DNA of 64,000 nt from Sporocytophaga sp. Lineage in GTDB: Bacteria; Bacteroidota; Bacteroidia; Cytophagales; Cytophagaceae. Where the stretch lies: positions 372,001-436,000 of the forward strand of contig JANQAB010000010.1 in the NCBI GenBank assembly GCA_024707265.1, in the 5' to 3' direction. Each line of letters opens with the position of its first letter. Within the stretch, counting starts at the first letter, position 1. This document shows positions 26,471 through 36,404 of this stretch, in pieces. A model generated the notes under the pieces. It did no database searches, was not told the origin of the DNA, and saw only the letters and a program-made list of their open reading frames with translations. The translations under genes and the position numbers were made by a program.

Positions 26471-26494
26471 ATACAGTGAAATCAATTGGATTTT

Positions 26495-26920
26495 ATGACT
26501 CACCCATTGGAAATAGAAAAAGTTATTAAAGCTCCGACCCAGAAGGTTTGGAAAGCCATCACTGATAAGGATGAAATGAAGCACTGGTATTTCCCTCTTT
26601 CTGACTTTAAACCTGAACCAGGATATGAATTCAGGTTTAAAGGAGGAAAAGATCCTGAACACCAGTTTACCCATGTATGTAAGATCACAGAAGTAATTTC
26701 TGGCCAAAAACTGGCATATAGCTGGACCTACGATGGATATAAAGGCTATTCCATTGTTACCTTTGAGATCTTTAAAGAAGCTGAAAGTACAAGGTTAAAG
26801 CTTAAGCATGAAGGGCTGGAAACATTTCCGGATACCATTCCTGATTTCGCTAGGAAAAACTTTGAACAAGGCTGGAATTACATAATAGGAACATCATTAA
26901 AAGAATATTTGGAAAAGTAA
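26495..26920 (+). CDS. SRPBCC/AHSA1 domain protein
   Basis: From the ATG at 26495 this 141-residue protein shows the START-like AHSA1 pattern: LEIEKVIKAPTQKVWKAITDKDEMKHWYFPLSDF, EFRFKGG, CKITEVISGQKLAYSWTYDG, TFEIFKEAESTRLKLKHEG and NFEQGWNYIIGTSLKEYL. These small cytoplasmic proteins have a hydrophobic ligand pocket. An upstream TTG is a less likely start. It is 24 bp after the preceding small gene and 11 bp before the reductase-like gene, suggesting one operon. Confidence 0.88.
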   Translation: MTHPLEIEKVIKAPTQKVWKAITDKDEMKHWYFPLSDFKPEPGYEFRFKGGKDPEHQFTHVCKITEVISGQKLAYSWTYDGYKGYSIVTFEIFKEAESTRLKLKHEGLETFPDTIPDFARKNFEQGWNYIIGTSLKEYLEK

Positions 26921-26931
26921 TTAGTAGAGCT

Positions 26932-27486
26932 ATGAGAAAACTGATATTTCAAATGATGATTTCTGTAGATGGCCTGTATGAAGGGCCAAACAAGGAAATT
27001 GACTGGCACAATGTAGATGAGGAATTCAATGAATATGCCATTGAACTTCTTAATAGCATTGATGTATTGCTTTTCGGAAGAATTACCTATGAACTGATGG
27101 CAAGTTACTGGCCTACCCAGGATGCAATGAAGAATGACCCTGTTGTGGCAGAGCGAATGAACAACCTGTCAAAAATCGTATTTTCAAAAAAGCTAAAATC
27201 TGCAAGCTGGCAAAACACCAGAATTGTAAATGAGAACATCAATGACTTGGTGACAGATCTGAAAAAAGAACCGGAAAAGGACATGGCTATTTTCGGAAGC
27301 TCAGACCTCGCTCTTACATTTATTAAACATAATCTGATAGATGAATACAGAATAATGGTAAATCCTCTTGTTTTAGGAAAAGGAAAAAGATTATTTGAAG
27401 GAATTGGGGATAAGCTAAATCTGAATCTTAAATCAGCCAGAACTTTTAAATCCGGGAATGTCATGCTTTGTTATGAAGCATTCTAA
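26932..27486 (+). CDS. Dihydrofolate reductase family protein (RibD C-terminal-like)
   Basis: The 184-residue protein has the RibD C-terminal/DHFR-like pattern: RKLIFQMMISVDGLYEGPNKEIDWH, LNSIDVLLFGRITYELMASYWPT, MNNLSKIVFSKKL, MAIFGSSDLALTFIKHNLIDEYRIMVNPLVLGKGKRLFEG. Such proteins probably reduce unknown substrates with NADPH; they are not the folate-pathway enzyme. It is packed against the SRPBCC gene, a common pairing in Bacteroidota. Confidence 0.88.
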   Translation: MRKLIFQMMISVDGLYEGPNKEIDWHNVDEEFNEYAIELLNSIDVLLFGRITYELMASYWPTQDAMKNDPVVAERMNNLSKIVFSKKLKSASWQNTRIVNENINDLVTDLKKEPEKDMAIFGSSDLALTFIKHNLIDEYRIMVNPLVLGKGKRLFEGIGDKLNLNLKSARTFKSGNVMLCYEAF

Positions 27487-27516
27487 AGGATAAAATACAA
27501 TTTATAGAATTTAATA

Positions 27517-28905
27517 ATGATTACATTAAATAACTCCCGCAAAGTAATTGCAATTATAAAGCAATCTTTAAACGGAGAGCATCAGGACTTTACATCCGGC
27601 AATATTTCCAAAGCAGTTGTATTATTGGCAATTCCAATGATATTGGAGCTTAGTCTGGAAAGCGTATTTGCGGTGGTGGATATGTTCTTTGTAAGTAAAC
27701 TTGGTAAAAATGCCATTGCAACGGTCGGCCTTACAGAATCCTTTATCACTCTCATATATTCATTGGCAATAGGCCTAAGTACTGCAGCAACTGCTATAGT
27801 CGCCAGGAGAATAGGTGAAAAGAACCCCGATGCAGCTGCACAGTCTGGGGCCCAGTCGATATTGATTTCGACAATAGTTACTATACCAATTACCATTGCC
27901 GGTATCTTTTATGCAAGCGAAATACTCGCCCTCATGGGAGCAGATAAGGATGTTATAGCAGAGGGCGCTATCTTCACCCAGATCATGCTTGGTGGCAGTC
28001 TTGCCATTATGTTACTATTCCTCATCAATGGAATATTCAGAGGAGCAGGTGATGCGTCCATGGCTATGAAAAGCCTGTGGATTGCCAGTCTCACCAACAT
28101 AATCCTCTGCCCTCTCCTGATCCATTTCTGGGGATTAAAAGGAGCAGCTATAGCCACGGTAATAGGAAGAAGTAGCGGAGTATTGTATCAGGTGTATCAC
28201 CTTATGAAAGGCAATGGGATGATTAAGTTTTACAGAGAACATTTTAATTTTGATAAGGCTATTATAAAATCCTTAACCAATGTCGCATGGCCTGCCACAT
28301 TCCAATTCCTGGTAGCAAGCGGAAGCTGGATCGTTATCACCAGACTTGTAGCAGAACTGGATGGTACTGCTGCATCTGCTGGATATCAGATAGCGTTTCG
28401 CAACTTTGTGTTCTTTATATTACCGGCATGGGGACTAAGCAATGCTGCTGCAACTCTGGTCGGACAAAATCTGGGCGCTAAGGAATTTGAAAGAGCGGAG
28501 CAAAGTGTGATAATTGCGACAAAATACAATACCATCTTCACGGGATTGGTTATGATTCTTTTCTTATTCTTTTCCGAACCTATTGTGAGATTCTTTTCAA
28601 CAGACGAACAAGTTATAAAATACGGAGTCGAGTCACTGCAGATCATTGGTGGTGGCTATATATTCTACGGAATAGGAATGGTTATGACATCAGCTTTGAA
28701 CGGTGCGGGAGATACAAAAATACCAACTGTAATTAACATTATTTGCTTTTGGGTATTTCAGATCCCCTTGGCTTATTTTCTCGCAAAAGGATTAGATATG
28801 AAATCCTACGGAGCAATCATTGCAGTTCCGGCAGCACAAGCCCTTATAGCCCTGCTCTCCTGGTATTACTTTAATAAAGGAAGATGGAAAGAAATAAAAG
28901 TATAG
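27517..28905 (+). CDS. MATE family efflux transporter
   Basis: This 462-residue membrane protein has twelve predicted helices in two related halves and MATE landmarks: IPMILELSLESVFAVVDMFFVSKLG, AVATVGL-like ATVGLTESFITLIYSLAIGLSTAATAIVARRIGEK, LINGIFRGAGDASMAM, and in the second half LSNAAATLVGQNLGAKEFERAE and LNGAGDTKIPT. MATE proteins export drugs or metabolites using sodium or proton gradients at the inner membrane. It follows the reductase-like gene by 30 bp and ends at a strong terminator. Substrate unknown. Confidence 0.93.
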   Translation: MITLNNSRKVIAIIKQSLNGEHQDFTSGNISKAVVLLAIPMILELSLESVFAVVDMFFVSKLGKNAIATVGLTESFITLIYSLAIGLSTAATAIVARRIGEKNPDAAAQSGAQSILISTIVTIPITIAGIFYASEILALMGADKDVIAEGAIFTQIMLGGSLAIMLLFLINGIFRGAGDASMAMKSLWIASLTNIILCPLLIHFWGLKGAAIATVIGRSSGVLYQVYHLMKGNGMIKFYREHFNFDKAIIKSLTNVAWPATFQFLVASGSWIVITRLVAELDGTAASAGYQIAFRNFVFFILPAWGLSNAAATLVGQNLGAKEFERAEQSVIIATKYNTIFTGLVMILFLFFSEPIVRFFSTDEQVIKYGVESLQIIGGGYIFYGIGMVMTSALNGAGDTKIPTVINIICFWVFQIPLAYFLAKGLDMKSYGAIIAVPAAQALIALLSWYYFNKGRWKEIKV

Positions 28906-28929
28906 AGGATATACAAATTTAGATTTTAC

Positions 28930-28960
28930 AAAGCTCCGGACATACTGAATCCGGAGCTTT
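28930..28960. terminator. Hairpin terminator after MATE gene
   Basis: A perfect 11-bp stem, AAAGCTCCGGA with TCCGGAGCTTT, and a 9-nt loop, followed by TGTTTTT. Confidence 0.88.
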
Positions 28961-29101
28961 TGTTTTTAAATCCTGCTTAATACAATGAAACTACTGCCTT
29001 AAGGTTGAGCTGAAAATCAGTAGAAAAAATTTATTTTTATGATACTTTTTAAACTATCTGATTAAATAGATTTTTGATAAAGCATTATCCCTGTGAAATT
29101 A

Positions 29102-29773
29102 ATGAATCTTAAACTTAAAATATCTCCGCTATTATTAATACTTGCCTTTATAAGCAATTTTCCTGCTCAATCCCAGAGTTCTATTGAAGTTGTTAAATCA
29201 AATCTCACAGAGAAACTTAAAAAGAAATTAGTCGACAAATCATGGAGTATTAAAACAGAATCTGATGAAATACTTATCCGCTTCTTTGAGACCTTTTTTA
29301 TTAACACCTCTATTAGTCCCATAAATAATAGAAATGGTATTTATAACAAACCAGACACGATAACAATAAGAATAAAATTGAAAGAAAATTGGTCACAAAG
29401 AAAGGTCGATTCTATCAGGCAAAATAATAAAATGATTATTGAGCCACTTAAATATAGATTCATATCTCATTATGATAGTTTAAACTGGAGGTATGTAAAG
29501 TTAAGTCATCTTATGTTTTTAGAGCGGCCATATGCTTATCTGAAAAATTGGCAAATATTCAATGAGAGTGAAAAACAAGCCATTAAAAAAGTAATCATCC
29601 TACCTGATACCATAATTGAAGGTATTGGAATTTTCGTTTATTCAAATTATCAGCCCGGAGTAGGTATGGAATTGGAACCTTCAGAAATTAATCAAAAAGT
29701 CATTAAAGCATTCCAAACATTCGAAGAAATATTAGGCAAGCGTACATTATTTAAAGCTGAAGAAAGATATTAG
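29102..29773 (+). CDS. Exported protein of unknown function
   Basis: From the ATG at 29102 (a GTG lies at 29093) this is a 223-residue protein with a signal peptide (LKISPLLLILAFISNFPAQSQS). The mature part is charged, with DTITIRIKLKENWSQRKVDSIRQN and VIILPDTIIEGIGIFVYSNYQPG. No family was recognised. It is monocistronic, between a terminator and a convergent membrane-protein gene. Periplasmic or outer-membrane location is inferred from the signal peptide. Confidence 0.65.
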   Translation: MNLKLKISPLLLILAFISNFPAQSQSSIEVVKSNLTEKLKKKLVDKSWSIKTESDEILIRFFETFFINTSISPINNRNGIYNKPDTITIRIKLKENWSQRKVDSIRQNNKMIIEPLKYRFISHYDSLNWRYVKLSHLMFLERPYAYLKNWQIFNESEKQAIKKVIILPDTIIEGIGIFVYSNYQPGVGMELEPSEINQKVIKAFQTFEEILGKRTLFKAEERY

Positions 29774-29801
29774 ACAGGCATCAACCTCAGCTCGAATTAT
29801 A

Positions 29802-30239
29802 TTATAAAGATAATTGAGAAGGCTTTAATGATTTTTTGGGCTTTAAAGCAAAAATGAGGGTAATAAGGAATGTGACTACTTGAGTAATCAGAATGGAATA
29901 ATAGGAAAAATTATAAGAAACAATTTCTACATCCAGATGGAGATTCATAATGAGCCATAATAAAGCTGTAGAAAGTACTCCTGCACCTCCCCAAATAAAT
30001 AACAAAACCTTACCATAAATCAAACCTGAAATATCCTTAAAGATCAAATATAGAATGACGGAGATTAAGGGATAAAAAGCTGTTAGTGCAATAAATGTTT
30101 CCTCTCTGTATTCTTCATTTACAATCAGGTATATCAATGAATTCTTTTGATTGATGCCATGATCAAAGCTTACATAAGGCAAAATGAAATTCACGCAAAC
30201 CAATAAAAATACAAGAATAAATAATATGAATTTCTTCAT
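29802..30239 (-). CDS. Four-helix membrane protein of unknown function
   Basis: The 145-residue ORF has four hydrophobic segments: FILFILVFLLVCVNFILPYV, FIALTAFYPLISVILYLIF, VLLFIWGGAGVLSTALLWLIM and YYSILITQVVTFLITLIFAL, and ends in a short basic tail (KPKKSLKPSQ). It starts with an ATG at 30239 and converges with the upstream exported-protein gene. No family was recognised and neighbours give no functional clue. Confidence 0.65.
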   Translation of the reverse strand: MKKFILFILVFLLVCVNFILPYVSFDHGINQKNSLIYLIVNEEYREETFIALTAFYPLISVILYLIFKDISGLIYGKVLLFIWGGAGVLSTALLWLIMNLHLDVEIVSYNFSYYSILITQVVTFLITLIFALKPKKSLKPSQLSL

Positions 30240-30431
30240 GAGTTGCTATCTTTCAATTAACTACATGCTCTATTAGAGCTTTTTTACAGATTCAAATTTA
30301 ATAAAAAAATCCTAGATAGGTAAAGAAAAACTGTACAGACTAAATTGAAATAAAATGATACCTCTCTTTCAGTATTGACTATTTTTTTTATTCTTAATCA
30401 ATTACATTTACATAAGAAAGAAATATACTGA

Positions 30432-30982
30432 ATGAGTAACAACATTATACCCAATCATATACCTGAAGATTTTTTTATCGCAAAAAAAAAGAAATCTATG
30501 ACCATTGTGGATTTGATTGCACTACACCTCTGGCTGAGCCCGAAAGTGCTGAATACGGGGCCTGTCAATTAACCATTAACAAAAGAGGAATCATCTTCAG
30601 GGTGGCCAAAACAACCCCGACTAAAAGCGGACAATTTGTTACCATATGGAAGAGAGTTGACAATGGACCTATACAACCATTTGATATATTGGATGATTTT
30701 GACTTAATGGTAATCAGCACTCGCAAAGACAAGCTTCTGGGACAGTTTGTATTCCCCAAATCAGTTCTTTTAACTAAAGGAATCATCTCTGGAAATAATA
30801 AAGATGGAAAAAGAGGAATCCGGATATATCCACCATGGGAACCTGTAACAAGTAAACAGGCAGAAAAGACACAAGCCTGGCAGTTGCAATATTTTCTTGG
30901 TATCCAGGGTGATACCAATCTTGATTTAAAAAGAGCTCACTTATTATATTCAGAGCTAAACACCTCTGCAATCATAATGTGA
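30432..30982 (+). CDS. MepB family protein (apparent frameshift)
   Basis: The downstream frame holds the conserved MepB block: EYGACQLTINKRGIIFRVAK, TPTKSGQFVTIWKRV, QFVFPKSVLLTKGIISG, GKRGIRIYPPWEPV and QAWQLQYFLGI. The N-terminal region (IYDHCGFDCTTPLAEPES) is in another frame from the ATG at 30432. One A more, or two fewer, in the A9 tract at 30482-30490 (or one T more in the preceding T7) would restore a protein of about 183 residues. MepB was named from a Staphylococcus multidrug efflux locus, but its biochemical role is unclear. Confidence 0.75.
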
Positions 30983-31024
30983 TTTGAAAAAAATAAATAA
31001 AATTTTAGAAGGATGTTGTAAACA

Positions 31025-31627
31025 ATGTTTTTTTATACAACAATTATAATAGCAGCATTCCTTCTAGTGCTATTATTGCTTAAAAAAGGAAAGCAAAGTT
31101 CAGATTATATATTAATCGGCTGGATCACCTTAATATCAATACAATTAATCTCCTTTTACTCCCATTTAACAGGCTTTATTTACAAATATCCTCATGCGCT
31201 TGGACTTACTCTTTCATTGCCTATCCTTCACGGTCTGTTTTTATATAGCTATACTTCGGAGTTAACAGGAAAGAAAGTGCTAGCCAAACCTGTATATTTA
31301 ATCCATTTGATTCCTTTTTTATTACTGTTCGTTCTTGCAATCCCTTTTTATATCCTGCCTTCTGAAACAAAAATTGAGGTTTTTAATAATGAGAGCAAAG
31401 GATTTGAATGGAATTCAATCATTCAGATTATTAGCTTTCTTATTTCAGGATTTTCTTATTCCACTGCAAGTATTATCAAAATCCAAAAATACAAACAGGA
31501 TATTCAGGAACACTGGTCTAATATTGATAAAAAAATGTTGGTATGGCTGGAATATTTATCTATCGAACTAGGGTTAATATGGGTACTCGTATTATTTTTT
31601 GCGGGAAGGAATAAAATTCAATTATAA
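31025..31627 (+). pseudogene. Truncated AraC-type regulator: N-terminal membrane domain only
   Basis: The 200 residues comprise six or seven hydrophobic helices (TTIIIAAFLLVLLLL, YILIGWITLISIQLISFY, GLTLSLPILHGLFLYSYTSEL, LIHLIPFLLLFVLAIPFYIL) and the segment HWSNIDKKMLVWLEYLSIELGLIWVLVLFF. This matches the membrane sensor half of Bacteroidota AraC-like regulators, in which a final helix and a C-terminal AraC DNA-binding domain should follow. Here the frame stops at 31627 and no HTH domain is found downstream in any frame. The gene therefore looks like a remnant. The alternative is a stand-alone seven-helix sensor. Confidence 0.6.
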
Positions 31628-31941
31628 AATTCTTTTAATAACCTCTGTATTTTTTCATCATCGGCGTTGCTTTAACTATCATGTTTGAAGATTATTACAG
31701 ATGTCTCATCAGATATTTATTCATTTTATACAATGGAGAAAATCTTTAATTTACAGGTAAGAACTTTCACTTATTCCCAAGTGATCTATTTGTAGTTGTT
31801 TCATGTTTATTTGTTTCGTTGACTTTTTTCATTTTATATATCCCCAAGGATAAACATACTATATTCGAGGATATAAATGCTGTAAAAGAACTTGAAGCAT
31901 TTTTCCTGTCAGAATTCGAGAAAATAAAAAGAAATCAATAA
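31609..31941 (+). pseudogene. Decayed small membrane-protein gene
   Basis: With one T removed from a T6 run (31650-31655), a frame reads ILLITSVFFIIGVALTIMFEDYYRCLIRYLFILYNGEN. It meets an in-frame TAA at 31747 and continues as FTGKNFHLFPSDLFVVVSCL, a second helix and a charged C-terminus ending KIKRNQ with a stop at 31939-31941. No proper start codon is visible upstream. The coherent sequence on both sides of the stop suggests a formerly intact two-helix protein of about 110 residues that abuts the truncated AraC gene. Confidence 0.45.
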
Positions 31942-31985
31942 CCAGGAACTATCTATCAGAATTTCTTTATCACCTTTTATCGTTA

Positions 31986-32375
31986 TTACATAAGCCGTTC
32001 CAGAACACCTTTGCGTTTTACAAGGTTTTTATAATCCCACTGTATGACTTTTGATTTGTCAAGCCAGCGTTTCAGGTCCTTTTTATTAACCTGCTCCAAA
32101 GAGGTATATCTGATATCTGCAGCTTTAAATTTCCCTTCTACCTGTAATTCCTCTTCTTCAAAAGATTGTCCACTCCAAAATAATAAGCGGACACTTTCTT
32201 TCAATTTGCTATAACCCACAATCGGATTACCATTTAAAAACCATACCGGATGTCCGTGCCATATTTTGTTTTCAGCTTCTGGTAAATTGTGATTGATTTC
32301 CTTTGCAAGCAAGTCACAGATCGTTTTATCTTCTGTAGACAAGGAATCATTATAATCCTGGATATCTTTACTCAT
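31986..32375 (-). CDS. DUF1801 family protein
   Basis: From the ATG at 32375 this 129-residue cytoplasmic protein shows the DUF1801/YdhG-like pattern: IQDYNDSLSTEDKTICDLLAKEINHNLPEAENKIWHGHPVWFLNGNPIVGYSKLKESVRLLFWSG, ending with IQWDYKNLVKRKG. The WHGHPVW motif is the family landmark. These small proteins resemble the Fe-chelatase-like/iron-binding FrtH-type fold, but no enzymatic role is established. It stands alone, convergent with the decayed locus. Confidence 0.82.
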   Translation of the reverse strand: MSKDIQDYNDSLSTEDKTICDLLAKEINHNLPEAENKIWHGHPVWFLNGNPIVGYSKLKESVRLLFWSGQSFEEEELQVEGKFKAADIRYTSLEQVNKKDLKRWLDKSKVIQWDYKNLVKRKGVLERLM

Positions 32376-32440
32376 CAACTTAAAATTAAGATTAGAACTT
32401 TTACAATAACTTTAAATTTAACCTTACTAAGGATTGCTTT

Positions 32441-33199
32441 TTACTTTACAATATAGGTTTTGTCGATCTTTTGTGCAAACACATCCCCAGTAACTCCCTT
32501 TAACTTAATCTTACCAGTTAATTTGAATAATCCTTGTTCAGTGGGTTTAAAAAAATAAATTGTCTCCCGATCCAAAACGTGTGTCTGAAATGGTAAAACT
32601 ATATTGTTGTCATTTTTCAAGGTTAAATTTTCAATGAAATAATCAATCTTATGATATTGTTGAAAATCAGGAAGTATTGCAATTTTAAGAGTATCTGAAA
32701 GGGTTAAGGTATCTTTATTAGAAAGCACTCTGCTATCTAGACCAAAAACACAAATAGAACAACCAAATTTTGAGCTGAAATTATTAATGATTTTTTCTTC
32801 CTCTTTTATTAAATATAAAAGACTGATCAGGGAATCGGTACTGCTTGTATAAGTTAACTTATATTTATTTTGAAGATTATGTGAAAGATTGATGAGATAA
32901 TCTTTAAATGCTTCTTTATCTATAGAATTGTTCTCGTTTAAATGGGTTACAATACTTCTTCTTAAACTAAAAATTGAATCCTTAATATTATTATAAGTAT
33001 CCATTAAGGAAGGCTCTTTTTCTATTATCTGACAAGTTTCAAAGGTTTTGTTAATCTTTAATAATAAAGTTTCATTCTTATCATTGTACTCAGCAATCAG
33101 GCTTTTTAGTATATCATTCCTAACATTGTCATCATTGGGAGTACAACCAATCAAACATAAAAAGAGAGATAAAAAGAAATAGTTCTTAGAAGCACTCAT
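32441..33199 (-). CDS. Predicted lipoprotein of unknown function
   Basis: The 252-residue protein starts with a lipoprotein signal (YFFLSLFLCLIGC, lipobox cysteine about residue 19), followed by a helical, coiled-coil-like region to about residue 150 and a beta-rich C-terminus (LTLKDNNIVLPFQTHVL, FFKPTEQGLFKLTGKIKLKGVTG). The C-terminal pattern resembles the Ig-like ends of gliding-associated proteins such as GldM, but the match is too weak to name. It is 27 bp from the alcohol dehydrogenase gene on the same strand. Function unknown. Confidence 0.65.
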   Translation of the reverse strand: MSASKNYFFLSLFLCLIGCTPNDDNVRNDILKSLIAEYNDKNETLLLKINKTFETCQIIEKEPSLMDTYNNIKDSIFSLRRSIVTHLNENNSIDKEAFKDYLINLSHNLQNKYKLTYTSSTDSLISLLYLIKEEEKIINNFSSKFGCSICVFGLDSRVLSNKDTLTLSDTLKIAILPDFQQYHKIDYFIENLTLKNDNNIVLPFQTHVLDRETIYFFKPTEQGLFKLTGKIKLKGVTGDVFAQKIDKTYIVK

Positions 33200-33226
33200 T
33201 TTAATTATATAATAATCATTTAAAAA

Positions 33227-34201
33227 TCAATCTTGCTCACATACTTTAATTACAATTTTACCAATTGCCTTACCATCTCCTAACCTTTGCAAAGCTATAG
33301 GAACTTCCTTTAATGTATATTTAGAATCGATCACTGGTTTTACAAGACCTTTTTCAATCAGGCCTAACAAAAGATCTAAACCTTTATTGGCCTCGTGCAC
33401 CAGAATACCCAGCTTTTTATTTTCATTCCTGGAAAGTAAAGAACCCAATAAGCCCACCTGTAATATACAAGGTATCGTTCCTCCTATCACAACAAGCCTT
33501 CCATTAGGCAATAATGACTTTTTATAAGCATAAACAGAACGATTAGCTACAACATCAATAATCAGGTTATAACGAAAGCCTTTCTCTGTATAATCCTCAT
33601 ATTTATAATCGATAACGTGATCAGCTCCAAGATTGCACAACATTTCCAGTTTTTGAAAACTATCTACGCAAGTAACTTCTGCACCAAGTGATTTTGCAAT
33701 CTGAAGAGCAAAAGTCCCCACACCTCCTCCAGCTCCATTAATTAATACTTTATCACCTGCTTTAACTGTAACACTATCATGAAGAGATTGTAACGCAAGT
33801 ACTCCGGCCTGAGGGATTGCTGCGGCTTGTTCAAAAGACAAATCTGAAGGTTTGAATGTTAACAATGTTTTGGGAACACAAACATATTCCGCAAATCCGC
33901 CCCAGCGCTCTGATATGTCGCCCATCACTGCATCTCCGGCTTTAAAATGCTTAACATTCCTTCCAACCATTTCAACCCTTCCTGCTATATCACACCCGAT
34001 AATCTTATGTTTAGGCTTGAAAACTCCGAATAATAACCTGTACAAATATGGCTTTCCTCTTAACAAATCCCAATCCCATGAATTAACAGACGCTGCATAA
34101 ATCTTTACCAACACTTCATTATCACCAGGTATTGGCTTCTCCACATCTTTCAACTGAAGGACTTCAGGATTTCCATATTTTGAATAGGTTATTGCTTTCA
34201 T
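33227..34201 (-). CDS. Zinc-type alcohol dehydrogenase-like NAD(P)H:quinone oxidoreductase
   Basis: This 324-residue enzyme belongs to the MDR superfamily: MKAITYSKYGNPEVLQLKDV at the N-terminus, the GroES-like domain with GCDIAGRVEMVGRNVKHFKAGDAVMGD, AAAIPQAGVLALQSLHD, and the nucleotide-binding motif KVLINGAGGGVGTFALQIAKSLG (about residues 144-166). It lacks the cysteine cluster of structural zinc, typical of the quinone oxidoreductase group. It would use NADPH to reduce small carbonyls or quinones in the cytoplasm. Substrate unknown. Confidence 0.92.
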   Translation of the reverse strand: MKAITYSKYGNPEVLQLKDVEKPIPGDNEVLVKIYAASVNSWDWDLLRGKPYLYRLLFGVFKPKHKIIGCDIAGRVEMVGRNVKHFKAGDAVMGDISERWGGFAEYVCVPKTLLTFKPSDLSFEQAAAIPQAGVLALQSLHDSVTVKAGDKVLINGAGGGVGTFALQIAKSLGAEVTCVDSFQKLEMLCNLGADHVIDYKYEDYTEKGFRYNLIIDVVANRSVYAYKKSLLPNGRLVVIGGTIPCILQVGLLGSLLSRNENKKLGILVHEANKGLDLLLGLIEKGLVKPVIDSKYTLKEVPIALQRLGDGKAIGKIVIKVCEQD

Positions 34202-34314
34202 AAAATCATAAGGGCTTCAATTAAACATTAGCTAAACAATGAATTTTTAGTTTTACAGATATAATAAAAAAAGTAAGGTAAATAATTTAGTTGAAAGATT
34301 GTACATTCATAAAC

Positions 34315-34358
34315 AAAAAAAGCTCCACCATTAACTGATGTTATGGTGGAGCTTTTTT
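34315..34358. terminator. Bidirectional terminator after the T9SS glycoside hydrolase
   Basis: A perfect stem of AAAAAAGCTCCACCAT with ATGGTGGAGCTTTTTT and an 11-nt loop. On the minus strand it lies 16 bp past the hydrolase stop. Confidence 0.92.
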
Positions 34359-34373
34359 GTAACTGTTAACCTG

Positions 34374-36240
34374 CTATTGTACTATTAATTTCTGTGTCCA
34401 GCTGGTTTTTCCATTGGAAAACTTCAGATAGTATATGCCTGAGCTTAGATCAGATATATCAAAAGTTTTTTGTAACTGAACTCCTATATCAATCTTACGA
34501 ACCAAAGATCCGTTTGCTTTTAAAAGATCTGCGGAAAGATATCCTACCTCGTTAGAACTTTCAATTGTTAAGGAATCTTCGGCAGGATTGGGATAAAATT
34601 TAACGAAAGCCTTTAATGCTGCTATTTCTATTCCAGATGCTATTGCAGTAAAATCTGCCTTTAAAACTATTGGAGAACCTGTTAATGTAATTGAGTTACC
34701 AGTGACAGCTTGCCCCTTGCTGGTTGTAGAATAATCCCAGCTATACATTGTAGCACCAGGAGCAGGAGTTCCTGGAAGCTTAAGTTGAACTGTTGCTGAC
34801 TCACTTCTGTCAATGGATGTTTTTGCCCATAATACATAATAAGTTTCATTCCCCTTTGTAAAAAGCCGCACCATCTGCTGTTGCAGGTAAGTTAAGGGCG
34901 GCAGTTTTATCCGGATCATAAACACTACCATGAATCAGAGAAGTTAGGGACTTTGTTGCAACTCCAGCAGGAGTAATTTTAGCAGTTGCCAGTGTAGCTT
35001 TATTCAGATTATAAAACATACCCATTAAATCCATGCCTTGTTTAGGTGAAGTGCTTTCAGACTCATCTTTATCATCACCAAGTTTATAAGTATAAAGTTG
35101 CACTATCCGATTCATCTGTGCCTTTACAAAAGCCTTAACGATGAAATTTCGTTGTGCCTCTGGAGAACCAATCCACGTGGCATCTGTGTAGGTCTTTCTT
35201 GGAATATTAGTCTCTGTGATAATCCAGATTTTCTCAGGAAAAGTAATTCCGTTATATCCGAATTTATTAAGAACATTATCCAATTTGGCTCTTTGATCCA
35301 ACATAGCCTGAACAGCATTATCAGAATGTCTGAAGTAATCAAAATCACCTTTTTTACTATTCCATACTCTCTGATTGTACTGCGGATATGAATGATAACT
35401 CAATACATCGAAGTATGCCCCACCTTTTAATGGATATTCAGCTGAAACTTTACCTCCGTCAGGGTTATCTGTTACCCTCATCATAGCATCCAGAAAGCTG
35501 GCATATCCGATACCACCTGTTGTTACATATAGAGAAGGCTTTAATGCCTTTACAACTTCATAGGTAATTCTTAACAAACGAACATACTGAGGGATTGAAG
35601 CATTCAGATTGGGCAGATCGCAAGGATTTGGTTCGTTATCAAACCAGTTGCCTGCTTCCCCTTTATTCTTATCTCCAAGGCCACTATAGGTAAAGTCCGG
35701 TTCATTCCATACTTCAACAAATTTGATATAGTCACCATAGGTCTGAATAACTTTATACACAAAATATGCATAATAATTATTCTCATTGATAGGAGTTTTA
35801 TTAGGGTCACTTGTATCCCATATTGGCAGGTACATATTCTTGAATACCTTGCTATTTAAAGTCTTTGAAGAGCAGGTAATCGTTTCAGTAGACTGATGAG
35901 ATGCCAAAATATCACCATCAAGAAACAGAGTAATATCATGCATCTTTTTGTTTTCAACATAATATTTGAATTCATTAAGTCTCACATTTATTCCATAATC
36001 TTCAACAAACTTATCGTTAAGCTTGGGACGCATGGAATATAAGCCTGCTTTTTCCATCAAATCCGACAACAATTTGTCGGTAGGTGCATTATTATTAAAT
36101 CCGCTGTAATAACCCGGGTTAGTTCCGTATGCAAAAATACCTGAATATGGTTCCACAACATCATTGGCGGTAAATGTCGGCTTCTGGGCGTAAGATGTGA
36201 TAGAAAAAATCACAAATATCCATCGTAGTGTTTTAATCAT
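34374..36240 (-). CDS. Secreted glycoside hydrolase with T9SS type A sorting domain (apparent frameshift)
   Basis: The reconstructed 621-residue protein has a signal peptide (LRWIFVIFSITSYAQ), a clan GH-A-like TIM barrel with FVEVWNEPDF (candidate acid/base Glu after Asn) and KIWIITETNIPR (candidate nucleophile Glu), a small beta domain (ETYYVLWAKT, VQLKLPGTPAPGATMYSWDY), and a C-terminal sorting domain from FVKFYPNPAEDSLTIES to QKLIVQ. The last 185 residues are in another frame because of a G4 run in gene sense (plus 34851-34854); three G give YKGNETYYVL. It would be exported by the type IX system to attack a polysaccharide; the GH family number is uncertain. Confidence 0.83.
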
Positions 36241-36357
36241 GCAATAATAGATTTAGGAAAAAAAACTAATTCAACTTAATAATCAGAGGAATAAATACAA
36301 AAGTAGCAAGTACCATATATTGTAAGCACTTTGTAGAGAGCTTGATACGCCCCTTCC

Positions 36358-36404
36358 TTAAACTAGGTTGCCTTCCGTATCATCAGGAAGGTATTTTAGT
36401 TTAA
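36358..36404. repeat. Two-step hairpin in a gene-free interval
   Basis: TTAAACTA (36358) pairs with TAGTTTAA (36397), and inside them CCTTCC (36371) pairs with GGAAGG (36386). No T-run follows on either strand. The rest of the 36241-36736 interval shows no gene. The hairpin could be a regulatory RNA element or a divergent-promoter structure. Confidence 0.4.

Noticed and set aside
36358..36404. Hairpin as a riboswitch or intrinsic terminator
   Set aside because: There is no T-run on either strand and no recognisable riboswitch core or fitting downstream metabolic gene. It is kept only as an unexplained hairpin.
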